Assembly: GCA_035651635.1 (NCBI GenBank)
Contig: DASRFK010000304.1
Span: 1-26,951 of the forward strand
Length of the DNA stretch: 26,951 bases
Direction: 5' to 3'
DNA from: JANXQE01 sp035651635
GTDB taxonomy: Bacteria > Verrucomicrobiota > Verrucomicrobiia > Limisphaerales > UBA8199
Below are positions 14,794 through 21,962 of this stretch, piece after piece (position 1 is the stretch's first letter; each line of letters opens with the position of its first letter). A model generated the notes under the pieces. That model was not told where the DNA came from, made no database searches, and was given only the letters and a program-made list of their open reading frames with translations. A program made the position numbers and the translations under genes.

Positions 14794-17199
14794 ATGTTGT
14801 CTCTCGGCCTGGTGATCCTGAACCGCCTCTGCGCAAAAACTTCCGTTAAGATTTGGCCTCGCAGCTTCGTACTCCTTTTTTGTGTTGCGCTTGCCCCGCA
14901 AGCATGGTGCTGCCGGGCAGAGGCGGCATTTCGGCCTGAGAAGCTGCGGGAGATGGATCAGGCCATCCTGGAAGCCATCGCGAATCAGAACTGTCCGGGT
15001 GGCGTCCTGTGGGTGGAACATGGGAGCGCGGTGTATCACAAGGCCTACGGCCACCGCGCTTTGGTGCCCAGCGTAGAACCGATGACTGAGGATACGCTTT
15101 TCGATTTGGCGTCGCTGACCAAAGTCGTGGCCTGCGCTCCGGCGGTGATGTTGCTGGTCGAACGCGGGCAAATCGATCTCGACGCGCGGGTTCAGACTTA
15201 TATCCCCGAGTTCACTGGCGATGGCAAAGAAGCCATTACGGTGCGCCAATTGATGCTCCATCTTTCCGGATTGCCCGGCGATATCGAGACTCAATCGGAC
15301 TGGCGTGGACAGAAAGCCGCGATTCAAAAGGCTTGCGCCGAAAAGCTAATCAACGCGCCTGGAACAACTTTCCGCTACAGCGACATCAATTTCTTCCTTC
15401 TGGGCGAGATCGTCCAAAGAGTGACGCAGGCCCCGCTGGAAGAATTTGTCGCGCGCGAAATCTTCTCGCCGTTGAAAATGGTCGATACCGGTTATTTGCC
15501 GCCGGAAAGCAAACTCGGGCGAATCGCGCCGACGGAAGTGGTCAATGGCAAGCCCTTTCGAGGCGTCGTCCATGATCCGACGGCTCGCCACATGGGCGGC
15601 GTCGCCGGCCATGCCGGCCTGTTCTCGACCGCCGCGGACCTGGAGCGCTATGCCCGGATGCTGCTGAATCGAGGAGAACTGGATGGCGTACGCATTTTCA
15701 AACCTGAAACCGTCGACCTGATGACCAGCGTCCAGACGCCGCCTGGGATTAGTGCCAGACGCGGATTGGGTTGGGATATTGATACCGGCTACAGCGGCCC
15801 GCGCGGCACCCTTTTTCCGCTCGGATCTTACGGCCATACCGGTTGGACGGGCACTTCCATCTGGATCGATCCCTTTTCGCGGACATTTGTGATTCTGCTA
15901 TGCAATCGCAACCACCCGGACGAATCCGGCAATGTCGGATCGTTGCGCCGCGTTCTGGGGTCATTAGCGGCTCAAGCCGTGCCGGATTTCAATTTTGCCT
16001 ATGTGCCCGGAGCTTTGGCGCCTTTGGAGGGCGGGACACCAGGCGCATTGACTAAAGCGGCAACGGCGCCTGTCCAGCTCAATACGCTTCAAGGCATCGA
16101 CGTCCTGGAAGACGAAAACTTTGCTCCGCTCAAAGGGCTGCGGGTGGGACTTCTCACCAATCACACCGGTCACGACCGTAAACGAAACTCTACCATCGAT
16201 CTTTTGAAGAACGCGCCGGAAGTCCGCCTGGTCGCCCTGTTCAGCCCGGAGCACGGCATTCGTGGCGTGGAAGACCAGCACCTTGGCGACAGCCGCGACG
16301 AGAAAACCGGCCTGCCCGTTTATAGCCTGTATGGCAAGACCCTTAAACCCACCGCCGAACAATTAGAGAATCTGGACGCTTTGGTCTTTGACATCCAGGA
16401 CGTTGGCTGCCGGTTTTACACCTACACCGCGACCATGGCCATGGCCATGGAAGCAGCGGCCGAGCATGGGAAGAAATATTTCGTCTTGGACCGGGTCGAT
16501 CCGGTTAACGGGCTGACAGTCGAAGGCCCGGTGCTGGCCGGCGACCCGACGTTTGTGGCGTATCACCGCGTGCCGTTGCGCTACGGGATGACCATCGGCG
16601 AGTTAGCCAAAATGTACCGAGGCGAGCACAACTGTAACGTCGACCTGACCGTGATCCCGTTGGCGAATTGGCGGCGCGATTTGTGGTTCGACCAAACCGG
16701 GGTGCCCTGGACCGATCCTTCACCGAATATGCGCAATCTCGCCGAGGCGGCCCTTTACCCTGGTATTGGATTGCTCGAAAGTGCTCTTTCAGTGGGCCGC
16801 GGAACCGATACGCCCTTCGAGGTCGTCGGTGCGCCCTATATTAATGACCTCGAATTGGCGGATGCTCTCAACCGTGCCCAATTGAAAGGAGTTCGATTCG
16901 TTCCGATTCAATTCACGCCCGGCTATAGCGTCCACCAGGGCGAGCGTTGTCGCGGAGTTTTTATTCTGTTGACCGATCGCGACAACTGTGACGTGGTTGA
17001 TGTTGGCCTGCGCATGGCTGAGACACTCTATCGGCTGTACCCATCTCAGTTCAAGCCCGAGAAGATGGAGCATCTATTGGTGCATCCGGCAACGATCCAA
17101 GCCATCAAAGCGAACCAGCCGCTGAAAGAGATTCACGCGCTGTGGGACGCAGATCTTCAGGAGTTCCGTAAGGTTCGAGCCAAATACCTGATGTATTAA
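14794..17199 (+). CDS. Beta-lactamase/serine hydrolase fused to NamZ exo-beta-N-acetylmuramidase
   Basis: This 801-residue secreted protein has an N-terminal hydrophobic signal region (residues 24-38). Domain 1, residues 50-395, is a class C beta-lactamase-type serine hydrolase with SLTK (Ser107, Lys110), YSD (Tyr195) and HTG (348-350). Domain 2, residues 430-801, is DUF1343/NamZ (GH171): GLRVGLLTNHTG, FSPEHGIRG, LVFDIQDVGCRFYTYTATM, PSPNMRNLAEAALYPGIGLLE and GYSVHQGERCRGV. NamZ enzymes remove terminal MurNAc from peptidoglycan fragments. In Bacillus subtilis namZ (ybbC) and the serine hydrolase gene ybbE are neighbours; here the two activities are one polypeptide. The frame opens at 14716, but those 26 codons are heptad repeat. 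Confidence 0.93.
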   Translation: MLSLGLVILNRLCAKTSVKIWPRSFVLLFCVALAPQAWCCRAEAAFRPEKLREMDQAILEAIANQNCPGGVLWVEHGSAVYHKAYGHRALVPSVEPMTEDTLFDLASLTKVVACAPAVMLLVERGQIDLDARVQTYIPEFTGDGKEAITVRQLMLHLSGLPGDIETQSDWRGQKAAIQKACAEKLINAPGTTFRYSDINFFLLGEIVQRVTQAPLEEFVAREIFSPLKMVDTGYLPPESKLGRIAPTEVVNGKPFRGVVHDPTARHMGGVAGHAGLFSTAADLERYARMLLNRGELDGVRIFKPETVDLMTSVQTPPGISARRGLGWDIDTGYSGPRGTLFPLGSYGHTGWTGTSIWIDPFSRTFVILLCNRNHPDESGNVGSLRRVLGSLAAQAVPDFNFAYVPGALAPLEGGTPGALTKAATAPVQLNTLQGIDVLEDENFAPLKGLRVGLLTNHTGHDRKRNSTIDLLKNAPEVRLVALFSPEHGIRGVEDQHLGDSRDEKTGLPVYSLYGKTLKPTAEQLENLDALVFDIQDVGCRFYTYTATMAMAMEAAAEHGKKYFVLDRVDPVNGLTVEGPVLAGDPTFVAYHRVPLRYGMTIGELAKMYRGEHNCNVDLTVIPLANWRRDLWFDQTGVPWTDPSPNMRNLAEAALYPGIGLLESALSVGRGTDTPFEVVGAPYINDLELADALNRAQLKGVRFVPIQFTPGYSVHQGERCRGVFILLTDRDNCDVVDVGLRMAETLYRLYPSQFKPEKMEHLLVHPATIQAIKANQPLKEIHALWDADLQEFRKVRAKYLMY

Positions 17200-17209
17200 G
17201 CCGGTGTTT

Positions 17210-17312
17210 GGAGTCCCGCCTTCAGGCGGTGGGAACTTCCGAACTCCAAGGGCGTCCGCCTCCAATCCCCCAATCTGCCGGTCGCATCGCACCGGCTGAA
17301 AGCCGGGACTCC
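17210..17312. repeat. Degenerate copy of the GGAGTCCCGCC hairpin element
   Basis: GGAGTCCCGCCTTCAGGCGG (17210-17229) and an inverted arm CGGCTGAAAGCCGGGACTCC (17293-17312) enclose 63 bp. No intact terminal repeats are seen. It fills the convergent interval between the NamZ fusion gene and the CvpA-family gene. Confidence 0.75.
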
Positions 17313-17326
17313 GAACCGGCCGGATC

Positions 17327-18580
17327 TCAGTCCTCCCGAGCGAAGACCCATTCGGCGGCTTCGGTCTTCATGCTGAGCCGATCACCTTCAACCGTAGTGG
17401 GCAAATCCTGGCTGGAAATCGAAAGCAGGTACTTCCCGTTGGCATCTTGCCATTGGCCCTGGACGGTTTGAACCGGCGGGGGCGGCTGAGCAACGACGGT
17501 CCCGTTCGGTCCGGGCACCGGGATTGGCACGTTGATGGGCGAGAACTTGAAGGAGGGGGCGTTTTTGAGGATGAGCTGGTTATCCGGCTTAGCGACTAAC
17601 TCCGTTTTGCCAAAGGCTCCTTCCATAATTCGACGCAAGCGCTGCATTTCCAGCGAGGAAATGTTCGGCTTCGAACGTCGGATGGCATTCAGAGCCATGT
17701 TCGGGTCAAATTTCCAACGGCCGAGGATAGTGATCGGGTCGTAGTGTGGCGAGCGGCCGGTGCTCAGATAAGTGCGTAGGTCCTCCAGGTTCGGCTCGAC
17801 GGTGCTCCAAATAGACTTGAGCAGCTCGGGGTTGTGACGAATGGCCTGCAGCCTGGGATTGTCCAGCAGGTTCATCACCGGCTCCATCGAGGCCCACATT
17901 TGCATCAGTTCCTTGTCGTTGCCGAGTTCCTGGAACTCGGGCTGTTCGCCCAGGGCCAGAAAACCAGGGTAATTAGCCAGCCGCGCTTCGAGCAGCGGGT
18001 TACGGTAGATCAAGGCGCCGAGGTCGGCCATTTGGAAATCCTGTGCGGGCAAAGAGTCGAGCGAGCGAGCGACTTTGACGAATCCGGTGCTGTGCAGATC
18101 GCGGCCTAACAGATTGGCCACCCGCATCCACTTCGGATCCGAGTCGGAGGTGGCGAGCTGAAAGGTCACATAGCTGAGCAGATAGATCACAAAGGAAAGG
18201 AGCACAAAGTAGGCGGCGCCATTGAGCAAACCCAGGCATAACCCGACCCGGTGATTGAGCCGTTCCCAAAGGGCCAGGCGCAAGTCACCGGCGTGATACT
18301 TGTAATAAACATCGGCCTTATGATGCGCCGCGGCCGCGGCGATTTTAAAAATCACGGAGAAGATAATGAAAACCAATACCGGACCAAGCGCCCACACCAG
18401 CAGCGGATCTTTCAGGCCAACCAGTCCCAGCAACCGTCCCAAGGGACGGCCCAGAGGCACAGCCAGAACCGCTCCCAACACGATCCCCACGAATGAAAAA
18501 GCAACCTTAATCGCGCCTTGGCGGTAGCCAAGGCCGGCCAACGACGCCAGTAGAATCAAACCCAATGCCCAAATCGTCAT
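17327..18580 (-). CDS. CvpA-family membrane protein with long C-terminal extension
   Basis: The 417-residue protein begins with the CvpA fold: four hydrophobic segments within about residues 3-155, including GYRQGAIKVAFSFVGIVLGAVLAVPLG and GLCLGLLNGAAYFVLLSFVIYLL. CvpA relatives are linked to colicin V production in E. coli and to envelope stress. The remaining 260 residues are hydrophilic and probably extracytoplasmic, with a Pro-rich linker (VPIPVPGPNGTVVAQPPPPV) before a C-terminal segment. That extension is not part of the small E. coli CvpA and I do not recognise it. Its role is unknown. Confidence 0.82.
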   Translation of the reverse strand: MTIWALGLILLASLAGLGYRQGAIKVAFSFVGIVLGAVLAVPLGRPLGRLLGLVGLKDPLLVWALGPVLVFIIFSVIFKIAAAAAHHKADVYYKYHAGDLRLALWERLNHRVGLCLGLLNGAAYFVLLSFVIYLLSYVTFQLATSDSDPKWMRVANLLGRDLHSTGFVKVARSLDSLPAQDFQMADLGALIYRNPLLEARLANYPGFLALGEQPEFQELGNDKELMQMWASMEPVMNLLDNPRLQAIRHNPELLKSIWSTVEPNLEDLRTYLSTGRSPHYDPITILGRWKFDPNMALNAIRRSKPNISSLEMQRLRRIMEGAFGKTELVAKPDNQLILKNAPSFKFSPINVPIPVPGPNGTVVAQPPPPVQTVQGQWQDANGKYLLSISSQDLPTTVEGDRLSMKTEAAEWVFARED

Positions 18581-18670
18581 ACTCCGACAATTAAAGAGGT
18601 CTTATCGGAAAAGCACGCAGAAAATCGCTCGAATATTCGAACGATATCGGAGAGACGAGTTCCATTTGGG

Positions 18671-19159
18671 TCACACCTGCAGCAGCGGCGTTCCGGGCGA
18701 GAGGTTCTGGCTGAGCCAGTAGGATTGGATCAACTGAACCGTTTGCCGCAGGTCCGCGGGCCTCGCTGACTTAAGCAGGAACGAGTTCGCACCGTTGGCA
18801 TAGGCCTGATGCACGTCCTGCTCATGGGCCGATCCGCTCATGACTATTACGGTCAGCCGCTTGAACTGAGTACGACCGCGAATCCAGCGCACCAGCTCAG
18901 ACCCGCTGCCATCGGGTAGGCGCATATCCAGGATGATGACCGAAGGTATGGGAAAGGCCGTGCGGTCGGCGAAGTGCCCCCGGCCATTCAGATAATCCAT
19001 TGCTTCCTGGCGCGATGCCACGACGCGCAAGGGATGATTGGGCAGGTCCTTCTCCCAGGCGAGCTGAAAAAACAGCTGGTCGTCGGCATTGTCATCGACC
19101 AGCAGGACAGCCGGTCCGGCAGTGCGATGGTTCTTCTCTTTGGCGGCAGATCGTGTCAT
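18671..19159 (-). CDS. Single-domain response regulator (Rcp1-like)
   Basis: The 162-residue protein is a stand-alone receiver domain: acidic pair Asp22-Asp23 (LLVDDNADDQLFF), phospho-acceptor Asp78 (VIILDMRLPDGSG), Ser108 (VIVMSGSA) and Lys130 (FLLKSARP). The NxxDxxFFxxAW arrangement and the PxPxxIILDMRLP stretch resemble Rcp1-type regulators that work with phytochrome-like kinases. No output domain follows. The longer frame to 19273 contains an implausible N-terminus, so ATG 19159 is chosen; no Shine-Dalgarno sequence is evident. A second receiver gene and a histidine kinase follow upstream on the same strand. Confidence 0.9.
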   Translation of the reverse strand: MTRSAAKEKNHRTAGPAVLLVDDNADDQLFFQLAWEKDLPNHPLRVVASRQEAMDYLNGRGHFADRTAFPIPSVIILDMRLPDGSGSELVRWIRGRTQFKRLTVIVMSGSAHEQDVHQAYANGANSFLLKSARPADLRQTVQLIQSYWLSQNLSPGTPLLQV

Positions 19160-19254
19160 TGGAGTGGGCCTGTTTGTAAAGACCAGGGGGCACCTCGTCT
19201 GTGGGGTGTTCGCCCCGTCGGAACTACAAAAGAAGTGGAGCCGGCCGTGGCCAT

Positions 19255-19539
19255 ATGATAGTAGCAAGCGCAACCGGCCTTATGCTTGCGACTCTAACTG
19301 CCTATGATAGCGGTGATTCGGTCGTTTACCACGGCACCCGGCAGTACCCTGACCCCGGGTTGCTTTGGGAACATATCGGCTGCCAGCAGAATAACCAAAG
19401 AACCGTCCGGGTATCCGTCGAGACCGATGAGGGGGTCGAGTACGAAGTGTACTTCTCAGCCTGGACACCGGCCCGGCATTTCGCCCCTTCCCGCCGCTTT
19501 CACGACTTGCTGCGAAGTTGGGGCGGCCAGTTTTCGTGA
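19255..19539 (+). CDS. Small hypothetical protein
   Basis: A 94-residue product begins with a short hydrophobic stretch (MIVASATGLMLATLTAY) and continues with SGDSVVYHGTRQYPDPG and RTVRVSVETDEGVEYEVYFSAW. I do not recognise a family. It fills the otherwise empty interval between two response-regulator genes, ends 3 bp from the convergent regulator stop, and its third positions are GC-rich like neighbouring genes. These points favour a real gene, but the opposite-strand frames in the interval are also open, so the call is tentative. Confidence 0.4.
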   Translation: MIVASATGLMLATLTAYDSGDSVVYHGTRQYPDPGLLWEHIGCQQNNQRTVRVSVETDEGVEYEVYFSAWTPARHFAPSRRFHDLLRSWGGQFS

Positions 19540-19542
19540 CCA

Positions 19543-19992
19543 CTAAGCTGCCGGTGAATCCGGCGGGCACTGCAACTCGCCAAATACCGGCAAGAGTTGA
19601 AGCGGATCCAAAGGTTTGGTCACACACCATTGGACGCCGAGTTTTGCCGCTTGCCGACAAGCCTCCGGCGCAAGGTACGAGCTGATAATCGCAACACGCA
19701 GTCCGCTCAGATCGGGTCTGGCGGCCAACCATTGCAACACTTCCAAGCCTCCCACCCCCGGCATATTGAGATCCAACAATAAAACGCTGGGGAACGGGTA
19801 GGTGGTCCGGTCGTCAAACGGCGATTGTCCTTCAAGATAGCTGATTGCCTCTTGGCCGTTGCTGACAAAAAATAAGGCCGCCGGTACCTGCGCCTTGGTG
19901 AACGCGCGTTTCAAGAGCAAAACGTCGTTCGCGTCATCCTCAGCGACAAGAATGTTGATCGCAGGCTTAGTTGGCGCTGCCTTTGCGCTCAT
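19543..19992 (-). CDS. Single-domain response regulator
   Basis: This 149-residue receiver has acidic residues Asp19-Asp20 (VAEDDANDVLLLKRAF), phospho-acceptor Asp74 (VLLLDLNMPGVGG), Ser104 (AIISSYL) and Lys126 (WCVTKPLDP). No output domain is present. The Pro-Phe-Pro-Ser-Val stretch before the acceptor resembles the other regulator in this window, suggesting related paralogues. It lies 346 bp downstream of the histidine kinase gene on the same strand, with repeats in between, and could be phosphorylated by it; that is inference. Confidence 0.92.
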   Translation of the reverse strand: MSAKAAPTKPAINILVAEDDANDVLLLKRAFTKAQVPAALFFVSNGQEAISYLEGQSPFDDRTTYPFPSVLLLDLNMPGVGGLEVLQWLAARPDLSGLRVAIISSYLAPEACRQAAKLGVQWCVTKPLDPLQLLPVFGELQCPPDSPAA

Positions 19993-20098
19993 GACCGGGT
20001 GAAACCCACTTCCTAACTACAGCGCTCGGCTCCTTACTTGAATGGGGTGAACCCCGCAAAATCACGGCCGACCCTCGCTCCCGCTCGCGGCCACAATG

Positions 20099-20342
20099 CT
20101 AAGAGCGTTATAACGACTTGGGCGTTGGGCGTATTGGGTTCGGAGTCCCGCCTTTAGGCGGTCCGGCCCAAAACCGCCTGAAGGCGGGACTCCAAACCGG
20201 ATCTAAAACACGCTCTAAAGAGCGTGCTTTAAAAATACCGACTTGGGCACGTGCATATGGGTTCGGAGTCCCGTCTTTAGGCGGTCCGGCGCCAAAACCG
20301 CCTGAAGGCGGGACTCCAAACGGGATCTAAATCACCCTCTAA
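20099..20342. repeat. Second tandem pair of MITE-like hairpin elements
   Basis: Unit A (about 20099-20219) has arms GGAGTCCCGCCTTTAGGCGG (20142-20161) and CCGCCTGAAGGCGGGACTCC (20174-20193). Unit B (about 20217-20342) has arms at 20265-20284 and 20298-20317. Both units begin AAGAGCG, carry ACTTGGGC before the arms, and end in GGATCTAAA...CTCTAA. The final CTCTAAG overlaps the stop codon of the histidine kinase (20339-20341). Confidence 0.85.
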
Positions 20343-21538
20343 GGCGCCGGCAACTCAAGGCAGAAGGTGCTGCCTTTGCCGGGTATAGAGCGGACAGTTA
20401 CCACGCCGTGCATCCGATCCGCCGCGCGCCGCACTATGGCCAATCCTATTCCATAACCTTCATAGCCATTGTGCGCTCGTTGAAACAATTCAAAGATGCG
20501 AGGCTGGGCGCTTTCCGGAATCCCAATGCCATTGTCGGCTACGCATAAGCTAACCCGCGTTCCGGACCGTTGTGCTTGAATTCTTATCCGCGGGGTAACT
20601 CCCCGAGGCACGAATTTAATGGCATTGTCCAATAGATTGGTAAGGCACTGCGTCAGCGAAGCCCGGTCACCCAATACTGTGAGCAGAGGCCTTTCAATGG
20701 TAATCTCGGCGCTGGGCGGTCGCCATTCCGGCCGGTCCTGCAGAATCTCTGTCAGCAGTTGCTCAACGTCAATCGGCTCGGCAACCAGTTTCTGTCGAGT
20801 TGTTTTGGAGAAGGCCAGCACGTCGAGGATCAAGCGGTCCAGACGTTGCGCGGAGCTGACGGTCTTCTCCAGGTATTCTGTCGCCGGCTGCCCCACTTTA
20901 GCCCCATATTCCTCCAAGGCCAGCTGAGTGAAACTGACAATCGCCCGGATGGGCGCCCGCAAATCGTGCGACAGGCTGTAGGAGAAGGCCTCCAGCTCGG
21001 CGTTTCGTTGCTGTAGATCGGCCGTGCGTTCCTGAACGCGAGCTTCCAATTCTTCTTTCGCCAGCGCCAGTTCCTGCAAGGCTTCGCGCAATTGGCGTTC
21101 GCTCTCTTTTCGTTGGCCGATGTCGCGAATGTTGCATTGGATCAGGGTACGGCCATTTTCCGGGTAGGAATTACAAACAAATTCAAGCACCTGGGGCGCA
21201 CCAGTGCCGGAAGCTGGTACAGTATGCTCGAATTGCACGGTTCGCTCCCGCTCCAGTTTCTCGAAGATTTTCCCCCTTTCGTCCTTGTTCACCAAAATTC
21301 CCAGACTAGCGAGGTCCTTTCCCTTGACGAGCCGTCGGTTGATCCCGAGCAGCTTGGCCAAATAGGGGTTGATCTCCAGAATCGTGTGCGTCGCCCCGTC
21401 CAGGATTATGATCCCGTCCTTGGCGGTCTCGAACAGCCGCCGGAAACGAAGTTCTGCCTGCGGTTTTGCTCCCCGCCTCCTTCTGCTTGAGCCCGTCCGC
21501 GTGCCCTCCAGCCTCTTTCCTGAAATTCGACTTTTCAT
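20339..21538 (-). CDS. PAS-containing soluble histidine kinase
   Basis: The 399-residue protein has no membrane segment. A basic N-terminus is followed by a PAS domain (about residues 31-143), a coiled coil of heptad character (145-182), a HisKA domain with the phospho-acceptor His191 in SYSLSHDLRAPIRAI, and an HATPase domain with N box (TNLLDNAIKFVPRG), G1 (VADNGIGIP), and G2 (GYGIGLAIVRR). This matches cytoplasmic sensor kinases related to phytochrome-type enzymes. The frame opens at a TTG codon (21619), but ATG 21538 has GGTGG just before it and is preferred. Two receiver-only regulators lie downstream on the same strand. Confidence 0.93.
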   Translation of the reverse strand: MKSRISGKRLEGTRTGSSRRRRGAKPQAELRFRRLFETAKDGIIILDGATHTILEINPYLAKLLGINRRLVKGKDLASLGILVNKDERGKIFEKLERERTVQFEHTVPASGTGAPQVLEFVCNSYPENGRTLIQCNIRDIGQRKESERQLREALQELALAKEELEARVQERTADLQQRNAELEAFSYSLSHDLRAPIRAIVSFTQLALEEYGAKVGQPATEYLEKTVSSAQRLDRLILDVLAFSKTTRQKLVAEPIDVEQLLTEILQDRPEWRPPSAEITIERPLLTVLGDRASLTQCLTNLLDNAIKFVPRGVTPRIRIQAQRSGTRVSLCVADNGIGIPESAQPRIFELFQRAHNGYEGYGIGLAIVRRAADRMHGVVTVRSIPGKGSTFCLELPAP

Positions 21539-21728
21539 CCACCGTCGAACTCGAGCTTCCCTGGCCTCACGTCGATTCGACGTTCTAGCTTTTAATAGCC
21601 TAAGGTCGAGTAATTTCAAGGGAGCAAACCTACCCAGACATTTGAGATGGAGCGCTGACCGCGCCGCCGGGTTTGGCCCGCAGTGTGATTAAGAGGCCCG
21701 CGCCCGTGTCGCGCTTGCGTTTTGGACT

Positions 21729-21753
21729 GCGGCAGCCCTCTGCCGCTTTTTTT
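21729..21753 (+). terminator. Terminator-like hairpin with T-run, no matching gene
   Basis: GCGGCAG-CCCT-CTGCCGC is a perfect 7-bp hairpin directly followed by seven T. By form it is a rho-independent terminator on the plus strand, but no plus-strand gene ends upstream, so it may instead be a dispersed repeat. The rest of 21539-21962 (424 bp) contains no gene I can support and presumably holds the divergent promoters. Confidence 0.5.
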
Positions 21754-21962
21754 CGGCTTCCAGCCAGGACCCACACTTTTAACCGCACCTGCGGACGCGG
21801 TGTCACTTGCATCAGCTGACCTTGGGTGTATCATCGTTTGAACTTATGCCATCCAAGTCTCCCGGCCCCCGTGTCCTCGTCCCTGGCTCGCACCTTTGGG
21901 CTCAGTTTTAGGCCTGTCCCTCATGCGGCAGCTTATTTGTGTCAATCATACATTTTTCCATC

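Noticed and set aside
21616..21834. Short minus-strand ORFs upstream of the propeller gene
   Set aside because: They read through the GCGGCAG hairpin and GC-rich intergenic DNA; no start support or domain.
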